64,000 nucleotides of DNA from Mesotaenium endlicherianum. Taxonomy: Eukaryota > Streptophyta > Zygnematophyceae > Zygnematales > Mesotaeniaceae. Positions 34,861 to 44,539 of this stretch are shown here, in pieces (the first letter of the stretch is position 1; each line of letters opens with the position of its first letter). Position numbers and translations under genes: made by a program. The stretch spans positions 178,715-242,714 of the forward strand of contig WELA01012113.1 of NCBI GenBank assembly GCA_009602735.1, read 5' to 3'. The notes below the pieces were generated by a model. That model was not told where the DNA came from, did not search any database, and saw only the letters and a list, made by a program, of their open reading frames with translations.

Positions 34861-35429
34861 AGGAGAGCCTCCTAGAATGACTACATGCATTGGATCCGCC
34901 GCATACCCCGCCGGATTTCCAGGAGTATAAATACTAGAGATGTCTCTAGAAGAGACATCTTTTAGAAGTCCCCATTATGCCAGGTGTAAGTAACAGAGAT
35001 TATCAGTAAAGTTTACACTTTTATCTCTTGTGTTTTCAGGACCACTGAGTTACTCTCTTGTGAAGAGCAAGCCCTCCAGGCTTCCAGTCACTTGAAGAAC
35101 TTCACAAGTGGTGAGCAAAGTCACATCTTAAGTCCTTGCTATAGGACTACTCTGAAGATCATGATGTGCTTCCAGTGATCTTTTGGGCCATACTTCATTA
35201 GTTGTTTTCCAACCAGATTACAGTCTTGAGGTGCTCACTCTGGAGAGTACACTTCCCTTAATTAAAACATTTGACGCTTGACTCCCTTTTTCGGCTATAA
35301 AGCCATTTGTATTATAGACTTCATTGGAGCAAAGCCTGCTTGTCTATTGTGTGTTGCTCATGCCGACAGTGCACACCCGATCTCTTAACTCACGACATAT
35401 TCCTCCCATTCCGGCATCCTCCCAAATAC
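34861..35429 (+). mobile_element. Element H: possible LTR and leader fragment
   Basis: The plus strand has a TATA-like TATAAATA (34926-34933) followed by a perfect hairpin with 10-bp arms (34938-34960), a long AT-rich leader, and at 35362 a short start MPTVHTRSLNSRHIPP that resembles gag N-termini such as [12 protein letters not shown]. It could be the 5' end of another LTR element cut by, or cutting, F. Weak. Confidence 0.35.
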
Positions 35430-37088
35430 TTAGCCGGAGCGTTCTGCAGATGCTGGGACCTCCTGTGATTTGCTTACTGCAGCGCTCACCAAAGGGTTTG
35501 CTGCACCAGTTGCCTGGTCTTCCATGGTTGCGTCTTCTTGCAGCCTCCGCAGCTCTCTTTCCAGAGGGTCGCGGAGAGTCGCCATTCGATTGTCAGTTCG
35601 CGTCAATAGGTCTTGACACCTGGTCAGATCCACCACTCTGGTTTCTTTGAGTGTTTCATCTTTGTCAGCCTCAGCTGCGTCTCTTTCAACACCATATTCT
35701 TTTTGTCGCTGATACGCTTCCCTGATAGCTCTCTGATCAGAGGTTGGCACCACATAGAGTACAATCGTTACCGACCTCGGCCTGGACATAGGCTTGTCAG
35801 AGAACGTCATCTGTTGCCAAGTCATAATCGTCTCTACCAACCATGTCATGGAGTGATGTCCAATCATATTGCCGAATATCTTCCCTGCGTTGTCCTGTCC
35901 CACCATTGCAACAATTTCTTGTGCAATGGAGCTGGGTACCCCCAGGCACCTTCCCTTCTCTTCAGCTGTCGGCTCTCTCCACTGAGCTTCTCTGTTGTGC
36001 ACATCTTTGACCATTCCTGGTCCTCCATTCACGAAAGCGCGTGATCCTGGGTATGCTGTGAAGGTGGGCAGCACCACCCTCGGCCGGCCTGGCTCGTTGA
36101 CGACGTACTGTAGGTAGGAATTCCTCCTGATCACTGGCTTCGTTTCCACCATCAGTGCTTCTCCCACAGATACTGCCGTTGGCGTGCGCCGCGTAATCTC
36201 CTCCATCTCCCTCAGAATTTCAATGGACATGCCGTTGGTCCAGAATAGTCTGGCCCGGTGTGAGAGTCCTCCGTGCCTGGCGTCGTTGATCAATACATGA
36301 TGACCCAGGGTGGAGTCGAAGACCAGCCATGGATCTCCTGGCTTCATCTGGTTGTAATCCATCCCTGGATGTACATTCTCAATCACAAACACTGGTGGGT
36401 AGCGATGCTGGCGTTCCCGCAGCATACTGATGATCTTCACCATCCTTCCCCAGTGTTGTGCTCGCGGGTCATTGAATCCCCTCCTGTTCCCAGCTTGTGA
36501 GAAAGGTTGACAAAAGAATCCTGCAAAAATCCAGTCAATCCTGTGATCATACAGGTCCTCAGACTTCACATCGAGAATGTTTCCTCCAGCAAGACGCACC
36601 ACACTAGTAGGCACCAATGCATTGAAATGGTACATTTGCCGCATCTGACTCATGACCTCCTCAAATGATGTAAAAACACTCTCATCATTGTCCACATACA
36701 GCACTTTGGATACCTGGATACCTCGCTGAATCAGTGCGATGATTCCAATACCAAGTCCGGCGAACAATTCCAGCACTACTACTCCTTTCCTGCGAAAAGG
36801 ATCTTCCATCCTCACAATGCCTTGCGGCAATGGTTCTACTCCAGGCATCAAATTGGCAGCAGTCTTAACTGGATAAGGAATTGGCAGCAGCTCTTGCGGG
36901 CCACGGTCCCTGTTACTCACAGCTTCTAGTTGCTCCATAATCCAAGGTTGCCAAACCACGGGAGTCGGCATGTTGATGCTGGTGTAGATCTTCTCTTCGC
37001 GTTGCATGATGAGGTCATAATGGTCTGGATACTGGTTATTCACACAGCAGTCTAGCAATCCGTAGTTTGCTTCTCCGGAGCAAACCAT
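35430..37088 (-). CDS. C5-cytosine DNA methyltransferase domain of element F
   Basis: An open frame of 552 codons. Motifs in order: AdoMet-binding VVVLELFAGLGIGIIALIQR (about residues 100-120), an acidic VLYVDNDES, a catalytic-loop region with cysteine (GFFCQPFSQAGNRRGF), VFVIENVHPG (ENV motif), SHRARLFWTN (HRAR motif), a target-recognition region, and the C-terminal RCLGVPSSIAQE and GNMIGHHSMTWLVE. The HRAR-FW arrangement looks closest to the DNMT3/DRM type; this is by eye. The C-terminal 100 residues are charged and probably coiled coil. It follows directly behind the retropepsin of F on the same strand, so it belongs to the element and is not a host gene. Known role of such domains: CG methylation, proposed to act on the element's own DNA. 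Confidence 0.85.
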   Translation of the reverse strand: MVCSGEANYGLLDCCVNNQYPDHYDLIMQREEKIYTSINMPTPVVWQPWIMEQLEAVSNRDRGPQELLPIPYPVKTAANLMPGVEPLPQGIVRMEDPFRRKGVVVLELFAGLGIGIIALIQRGIQVSKVLYVDNDESVFTSFEEVMSQMRQMYHFNALVPTSVVRLAGGNILDVKSEDLYDHRIDWIFAGFFCQPFSQAGNRRGFNDPRAQHWGRMVKIISMLRERQHRYPPVFVIENVHPGMDYNQMKPGDPWLVFDSTLGHHVLINDARHGGLSHRARLFWTNGMSIEILREMEEITRRTPTAVSVGEALMVETKPVIRRNSYLQYVVNEPGRPRVVLPTFTAYPGSRAFVNGGPGMVKDVHNREAQWREPTAEEKGRCLGVPSSIAQEIVAMVGQDNAGKIFGNMIGHHSMTWLVETIMTWQQMTFSDKPMSRPRSVTIVLYVVPTSDQRAIREAYQRQKEYGVERDAAEADKDETLKETRVVDLTRCQDLLTRTDNRMATLRDPLERELRRLQEDATMEDQATGAANPLVSAAVSKSQEVPASAERSG

Positions 37089-37100
37089 TTTTACAGGAAT

Positions 37101-37643
37101 TTATCCTGTCGGCTGTCGATCTGTCGACTGGTCAGTCACCCTCTGCTTCCGCAGGTCGATGACCATACCCAGGGGAATCAGAGATTCTGTCCCCAATAGA
37201 ACATCATAGTTTTCTGCCTCTGTCACTGTACACTCTATGAGCAGTGACGCTTCCTCAGGTTTCCCTAAGTTTACTGTGATTTCCACAGGCTTGCGGGTGA
37301 TTCCACAAGACTTTGAAATCTGCCCAGATGCAGTCCTCAACTGGAAAGGACTTTCTTTCAGGTCCCTTGCCGTCAATCCCAGAGCTTTCACAGCTCGCTT
37401 TCCCAAGATTACTGGCTGTGCGCCAGTGTCCAATAGGATATTGGGAGCGGCACAGTTGTTAAACGTCAAAACTCTATCCTTGTTCTGCACTCTCACAGTG
37501 CTGAAATTAGTAGGCAGCGAAGCGCTGTTTGCGCCTTCCTCAGCTAGGTCCAGCTGCTGTCTAGCTTCCTCAATCGTGAAAGGGTATGTAAGACGCAGAT
37601 CAGCGAGTGAAAGACAAGGAATGTGCTGAATCCGGTGTTCCAC
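37101..37643 (-). CDS. Retropepsin region of element F
   Basis: 180 codons with the aspartic protease signature ILLDTGAQPVILGKRAV and the downstream YDVLLGTESLIPLGMVIDL, the usual retropepsin hydrophobic-hydrophobic-Gly block. Upstream lies gag with a CCHC knuckle; downstream the methyltransferase begins within about 15 bases, in a different frame. This order ties the methyltransferase to a retroelement. Confidence 0.82.
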   Translation of the reverse strand: MEHRIQHIPCLSLADLRLTYPFTIEEARQQLDLAEEGANSASLPTNFSTVRVQNKDRVLTFNNCAAPNILLDTGAQPVILGKRAVKALGLTARDLKESPFQLRTASGQISKSCGITRKPVEITVNLGKPEEASLLIECTVTEAENYDVLLGTESLIPLGMVIDLRKQRVTDQSTDRQPTG

Positions 37644-37651
37644 CAGAGCCT

Positions 37652-38528
37652 TCAGCTTTTCCAGCGAAAAACTAAATGTCTTGCGTGGCCCAGGCTTGGC
37701 TTGTCGTAGCTGCGCAATCTCGTTCTCATCGAGAGTGATCCGAAAGGTCTGAGGAAGCTTCCCAGCATTCTTTGGAACCAGACGGTCATGATCTGCGCGC
37801 TCCGCAGCCGTTGCACCACGGCCTTCTCAGGCGTCAGCTTCTCGCCTTTGCAAACGGTCTTTTTGGCCACATCTGCATTGTAATAGACATTAGGCACATA
37901 TAGTCTTGCAAATTGAGCTTTCAACTCTGCAATCTCTGCACTCATAGCATCATACTTCTGATTACTCTTCCGGTTACCAGAGTTATCTTTCTCCATTTTC
38001 TTGCCCTTATCTGCCTCTTTCGTGGCAGCATTAGCCCATGGTGGTTTCAGATTTGGGTTCTTGGACCAACACTCATCTTCTGAGTGTCCCTTTTACTGCA
38101 ATGTCACATACCTGCGCCTTGCTAGCAGACAATTGCTTAGCATCCGGGTACGGACAATCTCTCTTCTGATGTCCTGATTTCCCGCAGTTCCAACAGCCCT
38201 CTGTTGTCTCAGCAGTGTTGGCGTGCTTAGCAAACCTATTGAAAGACCCGCTCTATTTCTTAAACTGAAAATTAGAGCTATTGGCCTTGGGCTGAAAGGA
38301 TTCCTCCCTTCTCTCAGGAGCCATAAGCGTCCTGGAAGCCTCCTTGTACCAGACTTTACCTTCCTCGACATTGCGTGCTATTTCAGCAGCCTCGTCGATG
38401 TTCCAGTCGATTCCGCGTTTTGCAGATAGGTGCGGCCTGACCTTCCGATCTGTATCTTTACCCAGACACAACAAGAATTTGTCAGCCACAATCCTAGGCT
38501 CATAGATTCCTGCCTTTTTGGCAAGGTC
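37652..38528 (-). pseudogene. gag of element F, distal part with zinc knuckle
   Basis: Minus strand. FLLCLGKDTDRKVRPHLSAK and WNIDEAAEIARNVEEGKVWY (38253-38489), then a CCHC knuckle CWNCGKSGHQKRDC near 38160-38210 and a second knuckle-like GHSEDECW near 38080. A Lys/Asn-rich linker leads to the protease. The sequence stops at 38528, the edge of the B insertion. Broken. Confidence 0.72.
38524..38528. other. Target-site duplication AGGTC, left of B
   Basis: AGGTC directly left of the TGTAGTG start of B; the same five bases follow its 3' LTR at 53708-53712. Five-bp duplications are normal for Ty3/gypsy integration. Confidence 0.9.
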
Positions 38529-39031
38529 TGTAGTGATTTGAGTTATTACATATTAGTTTGCATATATTTCAATGTTTTCAAATATATTTGGAGTAGTATT
38601 GTGTGGATTCAAGTGTGAATAGGTACTCTAGTGACTTGGTTCATGTCCTTTGAACCTTCTAAGGCATTTTCGAAGTTAGAGGAAAAACCTAGAAGAACTC
38701 CACGTGGCAAAAGTCAAATGTGCCATTTTTAGGTCAAAAGGACATGTGTACATTATTCTAGAAAGAGGTGGCAAGTTTTGGGATGTGTTGGGTGCCAACA
38801 CATCAACATACACCTTCCTAGAAATTACTTATGTAGCAAGTATATAAACAAGAGCTAGAACATAGAAAGACATTCCAGAATCACTCTTGTACTTGCCAAA
38901 ATCCAGAAATATATTAACTTTCAAGAAGCCATCTCTCTTTCAAGAAGCTACCACTTGTGTTCAAAGATCCTTGTCTTGAATAGATAAAGTATTCTGTTTT
39001 ACTAAGTACTTTATCTATCTGTTTCACTACA
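38529..39031 (+). repeat. 5' LTR of B
   Basis: 503 bp, TGTAGTGATTTGAG to GTTTCACTACA. TATA-like AGTATATAAACAAGAG about 190 bp before the end. Confidence 0.93.
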
Positions 39032-39032
39032 G

Positions 39033-39044
39033 TGGTATTGAAGC
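39033..39044 (+). other. Primer-binding site of B
   Basis: TGGTATTGAAGC, one base after the LTR; matches the initiator methionine tRNA type (TGGTATCAGAGC) at most positions. Confidence 0.78.
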
Positions 39045-39070
39045 TAGGCACTTTGGTAGCACAAGAAGAT

Positions 39071-40360
39071 GGCCGATCCTCAAGACCAACAGCAAGCTTT
39101 CAAAGGAAGCCCTTCCTCTCCAAGACACCCTCCTCCAGCGCCGATGGGAGAGCCCACTCAACAAAATTTGCNCAAAATTTGCAACAACAAGAAGCGCCAC
39201 AAGGAGGAGCACACCCTCCTCTAGCGCCGACGGGAGAGCCCACTCAAGGATATCTAAGACAACAAGAAGCACCACAAGGAGGAGCACCGTCAAATCCCGT
39301 GGCAGCCGCTATAGCAAAGTTGACCCCACCACAAGGAGTTCCCGCAAATGAGTGGGCAGCCTTCCTAATGACCGTCCACAATCAAGTGGGCTTGGCCACC
39401 TATGAAGCAACCGTGCAAGCGTCAAGAGAAGCTATGGCTGCCATGGTTGCCCCTATTGCGAGCAATGCTCAAAATCCAGCCCCGGCTCAAGCGCCTCCAC
39501 AAGAGCCAACGAGAGCAAGGAAACTCATCAAGCCCGGCAAACCCGACACTTTCAACCCCGGGAAAGGTGCCAACCTGAATTTATGGCTCTACCAAGTGGA
39601 GACGTACCTCGCGTTCCTTGAAGTACCCGAGGAGGACTACGTTCCCTTTGCCGTTACCTTACTTAGAGGAGCAGCAACATCATGGTGGCGTAACTATCAA
39701 GCGGCTATATATCAAGCTATGGCGCACCCCATGCTCGGCCAAGAGCCCCCACCATCATATGCAAGATGGGCAGATTTTCGTGAGGCCCTCAAGAAGCAAT
39801 TCATGCCCATCAATGCGGAGAAGATTGCCCGAGGAAAGCTCCACCATCTCAAGCAAACGACGTCCGTTCAAGAGTATACATCCAGATTTCACGCCCTCAC
39901 TCTTGAGATCCCCAACATGTCTCTCGAGGAGAAGATTGACCGTTACATCTTTGGCCTCAAACCCAAGGTGGCAAAGGAAGTGGAGTTACGCGACTTGACG
40001 GACTTCTCAAAGATCATTGAAGTGGCCCAAAAGGTGGATACCTTGGATTTCAAGCACTCCGTGCCTTCATCTTCACGGGTACCGACGACGCGGGTGTACG
40101 CAGCCCCTTCCACATCCGAATCTGGACCCACACCCATGGAAATCGGAGTTATTAAAAGGGACCCCGCGGCTGCCCGGAAGAGTGGAAGACCCTCCAATGA
40201 CACTTATGATGCAAGAAACCAGCAAGGAGTGAAAGCAAGACTCTCCCCGGCTGAAAAAGAAGCTCTCATGACGGCTGGACTATGCTTCTATTGCAAGGAA
40301 AAGGGCCATCGTGCACTTTCATGCCCCAAAAAGTTGTCAAAAAACGGACAGCGCCGGTAG
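39071..40360 (+). CDS. gag of B
   Basis: An open frame that begins with a Pro/Gln-rich N-terminus built from two tandem units of about 105 bp (QQEAPQGGA and GEPTQ words), where a lone N lies at 39172 between copies of CAAAATTTGC. The capsid-like region follows ([51 protein letters not shown]), then a CCHC knuckle ([15 protein letters not shown]). The frame already opens at 39032, close to the LTR end; the first good ATG is at 39071. The last 79 bases overlap the pol frame, a layout compatible with frameshift or internal initiation in this family. Confidence 0.82.
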   Translation, partial: GRSSRPTASFQRKPFLSKTPSSSADGRAHSTKFXQNLQQQEAPQGGAHPPLAPTGEPTQGYLRQQEAPQGGAPSNPVAAAIAKLTPPQGVPANEWAAFLMTVHNQVGLATYEATVQASREAMAAMVAPIASNAQNPAPAQAPPQEPTRARKLIKPGKPDTFNPGKGANLNLWLYQVETYLAFLEVPEEDYVPFAVTLLRGAATSWWRNYQAAIYQAMAHPMLGQEPPPSYARWADFREALKKQFMPINAEKIARGKLHHLKQTTSVQEYTSRFHALTLEIPNMSLEEKIDRYIFGLKPKVAKEVELRDLTDFSKIIEVAQKVDTLDFKHSVPSSSRVPTTRVYAAPSTSESGPTPMEIGVIKRDPAAARKSGRPSNDTYDARNQQGVKARLSPAEKEALMTAGLCFYCKEKGHRALSCPKKLSKNGQRR

Positions 40361-42238
40361 GCCAGGAGCCTACCACCCCAAGACCCACTTCACGAGAAGG
40401 CAACACGCCAAGTGAGGTGGAGACCCCCGTTGAAGACGACGTTCCAGCCCCAATGAGTTTGAGAGGTTACCTTGGAGGAGAGAAGGTCCACATCTTGGTG
40501 GATAGCGGAGCTCAAGGCAACTTCATTGCTGCAGATTTTGCCACCAAGCACGGTATTACTATGCGAACTCTTGACCACGACGAGGAGATTATGATGCCCG
40601 ATGGATTCTCCTATACTACCCCTTCCAAGAAGACGTACCCCTTGGCACTCTCTATCAAGTCCTTCAAGGATAGAGTAGTGTTCTCCCCCATGCAATTGGG
40701 CAAGTACGACGTCATCCTAGGGACGCCTTGGTTGACCAAGCACAACCCCCAAGTTGATTGGAGGACCGGTACTATCAAGATCAAGAATGACATCACTTCA
40801 AGAATCTGTATTTTGCGCGCAATCCAGAATATCCAGACCCAAGACATCCAGAAGCCGGCACACGAGATACTATTGTCCGCCCTCCAACTCAAGAGACTTG
40901 TGAGGAAGGGACACGAGCTTCTTTTGGCCTTGATCACGCCAAAAGACATCAAGAAAGACATCGAGAGTCAAGAAGGCAGCCCCGTTCCCAAGGAGATACA
41001 AGAAGTCTTTGAGGACTACAAAGAAGTGTTCTCCCCGGAATTGCCCAAGGGCCTACCCCCCAAAAGATTCGTAGACCACAAGATAGAGTTGGAGCCCGGA
41101 AGCAAGCCCATCTCTCGGCCTACGTTCAAAATGTCATACACGGAGCTAGACGAAGTCAAGAAGCAAATCAAGGAGCTACTGGAGCATGGCTTCATTCGAC
41201 CTAGCAAGTCGCCATTTGGAGCCCCGGTGCTATTTGTCAAGAAGAAAGATGGTACCTTGAGGATGTGTGTGGACTATCGCGCCCTCAACAAGATCACCAT
41301 CAAGAATCGATACCCGCTGCCGCGCATGGATGAGCTCATGGACCGGCTGGTTGGAGCCAAGTACTTCACGAAGATTGACTTACGGAGCGGCTACCACCAG
41401 ATTCGCATCGCAGAACCGGACATAGAGAAGACGGCATTCAGGACAAGATATGGACATTTTGAGTTCATGGTCCTGCCATTTGGACTCACCAACGCGCCAG
41501 CAACTTTCATGACTATGATGAACACCATATTTCAGCCCATGTTGGACAGATTTGTGGTGGTATTCATCGATGACATCCTTATCTACAGCAAGACCCTTGA
41601 AGAGCATGCGAGACACTTGAAAGAAGTCCTTGAAGTATTGAAGCAAAACAAGCTGTTTGCGAAGGAGTCAAAATGCGAGTTTGCCAAACAAGAAGTGGAG
41701 TTCCTAGGTCTCCACGTGACTGCTGATGGCATCAAGATAGACCCCAAGAAGACCACGGTGGTGGAGGAATGGCCAACCCCCACGACCAAGAAAGAACTCC
41801 AGTCATTCTTGGGATTTGCCAATTGGTACAGAAAATTCATCCAAGGCTTCTCGCACATAGCAGCCCCCCTGACAGATCTACTCAAGAAGGACAGGCTATA
41901 TACATGGACCGAGAAAGAGGAAGAGGCATTTCAAGAGTTAAAGCGAAGATTGACCACATCCCCGGTGCTCACTCTCCCAAGTCCAAACCCAGATTGGCCC
42001 TTCCACGTCATCACCGATGCATCTTCCTATGCAATAGGAGCAATCCTGCTTCAAGACCAAGGCAAGGGACTGCAGCCCATCGCCTACGAGTCAAGGAAGC
42101 TAAATCCGGCCGAGCAAAATTATACAACCACGGAGCGAGAGGCATTGGCGATTGTACATGCCTTGAAGGTTTGGCGCTGCTACGTTGAAGGACGCAAAGT
42201 ACTGGTCACCACGGACCACGAGGCATTAAAGCACCTCC
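40282..42238 (+). CDS. pol of B, first part (protease, RT, RNase H)
   Basis: Retropepsin ([19 protein letters not shown]), reverse transcriptase ([55 protein letters not shown]), connection and RNase H ([40 protein letters not shown]). The frame reaches the left edge of A1 at the CCTCC duplication. Catalytic FIDD and the DSG protease triad are visible. Assigned to Ty3/gypsy by the RT motif set and domain order. Confidence 0.9.
42234..42238. other. Target-site duplication CCTCC, left of A1
   Basis: CCTCC before the TGTAATGAATC start of A1; repeated at 50681-50685 after its 3' LTR. It lies inside the RNase H coding part of B. Confidence 0.9.
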
Positions 42239-42958
42239 TGTAATGAATCACTCTATTAGTGGATATAATATTCATTCAAATATAATAGTTAATTAAGTTC
42301 AGCCTGCTGAACTTTACTTAATAGTCAGTCTGCTGGACTTTACATAATTATCAATTTAATGACTCAGCCGGAAGCAGCAGGTTGAAGTCCATATAAGTCA
42401 GCTTGCTGACCCATTCTTTGACAGCCAGCTGACTTCCGTACTCGGTGGCAGCGAACTGCCTTGATATGCACCTAAGTACGATATGCTAGATGAATGGCCA
42501 GATGACATCCCTATGATAGATGGCTATTCGGGATGATGAGAGATGGCGGTGGATTTGGTTAACCGAGGTCCTACCAACGTGGTTAACTCCCGGGTAGGCG
42601 GTGCCATCGCACTGACCGTTGAACAGTAAACTCATTCCATGTACATATGCTGGACATTGCTCTCGATTTCGGGATTTGGAAACGAGGCCAACTCTCTTGT
42701 ACAGCTTACTGAGAGAGATCTGAATCCAAGGCAAGAAGCCATTGATACGCACTGTCTTCTAACCTTGCTTATGTATGAGTTTACTGATTTGCATTATACA
42801 TGCTAGTTTACTCGCATTTGACTTACGAGTATTATTCACTGCTAGTGTGTTGTCCTTTGCCGTTTAACCAGTTAAAGAAAATTACCATAAAGATTACTTG
42901 CTGATATAAAGATCTTTAATAATTGTTAATCGCATATTTGGTAAGTCGATTCATTTCA
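42239..42958 (+). repeat. 5' LTR of A1
   Basis: 720 bp, TGTAATGAATC to GATTCATTTCA. Contains the perfect hairpin AGTTCAGC-CT-GCTGAACT, then GTCAGC-TT-GCTGAC and related GCTGAC words, and a GGTTAACC ... GGTTAACT pair. Confidence 0.93.
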
Positions 42959-42959
42959 G

Positions 42960-42971
42960 TGGTATCGGAGC
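42960..42971 (+). other. Primer-binding site of A1
   Basis: TGGTATCGGAGC one base after the LTR; the same as in A2; initiator methionine tRNA type. Confidence 0.85.
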
Positions 42972-42992
42972 AGTTATCACAGTCTTCTTTGT

Positions 42993-44471
42993 ATGGTAAG
43001 GACAAGGTCTCAAACTAGCAACTCCCGAGACATGGAGAACCAGGATAACGAGAATGTCGAAAACCAGGCGGAAAGCCATGTAGCGAGAACCCGTACCTAT
43101 TCTGAAGCAGTAGCAGATACTGCAGCTAGAGAGGCTGCAGACGAGGCAGCTGCTATTGCCGCAGTCGCAGCACAGCAAGCTGAGGAGGAGAGAGCCAGAT
43201 TAGAAGCTGAACAAGTAGCAAGGGCCGCGGAAGATACAGAAAGGAGGGAAGGACAGCCAGCTGACGAGCGCACTGTTGAAGAACTTATGGCATCAAGGGC
43301 CAATGTTCCGAACGCACCTCCTGCTGTACAACTCAATGTACCCCTAGGTCAAATACGTGACCGGCTGAATGCGGCAGGAATTGCTGCAGCAGGAGCGAGA
43401 GGGACTGTTGAGAACAGTACTCAACGAGTAGATGCCAATGCTGCTGCTGCATTTGCTAATCTACCACCCCAGAGTGTAGACTTGGGAGCGTTGTTCGTTC
43501 AGATGCAGTCGCAAATGGCGACCATGTATCAGTCCCAGCAGGAGGACAAAAGAATCATAATGTCCCTACTCCGGGACAGAGACCAACTGGGGTCTCACAC
43601 CACTAGTGGTGGTGGCCGAGGGCCTAGTAAGCCCAAGCCGAAACCTCCCCAGGACTATGATCCTGAGGGAAACAGAAAATATTACCTGATCAAGTTTCTC
43701 GCGGATGTTGAGCAGTGGCTGGAGAACTACCCAGAACTGCAAGATTACGAGAAGGTCAGGCACACCGGTGCGCTACTGAAAGGCAGTGCCGCAGACTGGT
43801 GGCTTTACTGGAAGGGAGAGCGTAAGGCTCGGCAACTCGGTGACCCTACGTGGGTAAAGTTTGTCGAGAAGTTGCATGAGAAGTTTGACGTCATCAACCA
43901 GCAGGAGAAAGCTATCTATGCGATGATCTCCCTGACACTGAAGCAGACCACTTCAGTTGCTGAGTTTGCTCAAAAGTTCCAAGAGAACATGATGAAGCAG
44001 CCAGATTTGCCAGAACGGTATAGGATAGCATACTTCTGGTATGGCTTGAAATCCAAGGTCTCTGGTCATCTTGCTGAGAAAAAGTATGAGAAACTGGCTG
44101 ACTTGATCCAGGATGCTGACGCATGGGATCAGCAGCAGTTGAATCACAAGCGCCAGAGTAACGCTTTGGTGTCTAAGATTGTCAAAAAGCCCCACGGTTC
44201 CTACAATGCAATTGAAGGAGACCAGGCTGAGGATAATCAGGGTGATGAATATGAGTATGAGTACAATGCTATTCAGTCTAGAGGTAGAGGTGGGTCCTCT
44301 CGAGGCGGCTATGGAAGGGGTGGTGGTAGGACTAAGCCGAGACCAGCCTCAGCAAAATCTACTTGCTACCATTGTCAGCAGAAAGGCCACTACAGAGAAC
44401 AGTGTCCGGTCAAGCACCTGCCTAAGGTCGAGAGAAAAGACCAGCCTTTAAAAGACAGCAACAGTCAGTAA
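42993..44471 (+). CDS. gag of A1
   Basis: An open frame of 492 codons starting [20 protein letters not shown], 21 bases after the primer site. It has an Ala/Glu-rich helical N-terminal third ([20 protein letters not shown]), a capsid region ([40 protein letters not shown]), a Gly/Arg-rich stretch ([18 protein letters not shown]) and a CCHC knuckle ([15 protein letters not shown]). The Gag polyprotein packages the element's RNA. It ends in NSQ; pol follows in another frame. Confidence 0.88.
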   Translation: MVRTRSQTSNSRDMENQDNENVENQAESHVARTRTYSEAVADTAAREAADEAAAIAAVAAQQAEEERARLEAEQVARAAEDTERREGQPADERTVEELMASRANVPNAPPAVQLNVPLGQIRDRLNAAGIAAAGARGTVENSTQRVDANAAAAFANLPPQSVDLGALFVQMQSQMATMYQSQQEDKRIIMSLLRDRDQLGSHTTSGGGRGPSKPKPKPPQDYDPEGNRKYYLIKFLADVEQWLENYPELQDYEKVRHTGALLKGSAADWWLYWKGERKARQLGDPTWVKFVEKLHEKFDVINQQEKAIYAMISLTLKQTTSVAEFAQKFQENMMKQPDLPERYRIAYFWYGLKSKVSGHLAEKKYEKLADLIQDADAWDQQQLNHKRQSNALVSKIVKKPHGSYNAIEGDQAEDNQGDEYEYEYNAIQSRGRGGSSRGGYGRGGGRTKPRPASAKSTCYHCQQKGHYREQCPVKHLPKVERKDQPLKDSNSQ

Positions 44472-44539
44472 TCCAGTCTACTGACTGTGAGGATGCTAGA
44501 GATAGTGAGTCGTCACTAGCTGCCCTCGTAGCAGGTATT

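Noticed and set aside
34625-34930. Plus-strand frame opposite the second methyltransferase remnant
   Set aside because: Shadow of the minus-strand methyltransferase codons, with no motif of its own.
35430-37088. The methyltransferase as a normal host DNMT gene
   Set aside because: It lies directly behind retropepsin and gag on the same strand and has a second decayed relative nearby; it lacks the N-terminal domains of plant methyltransferases.
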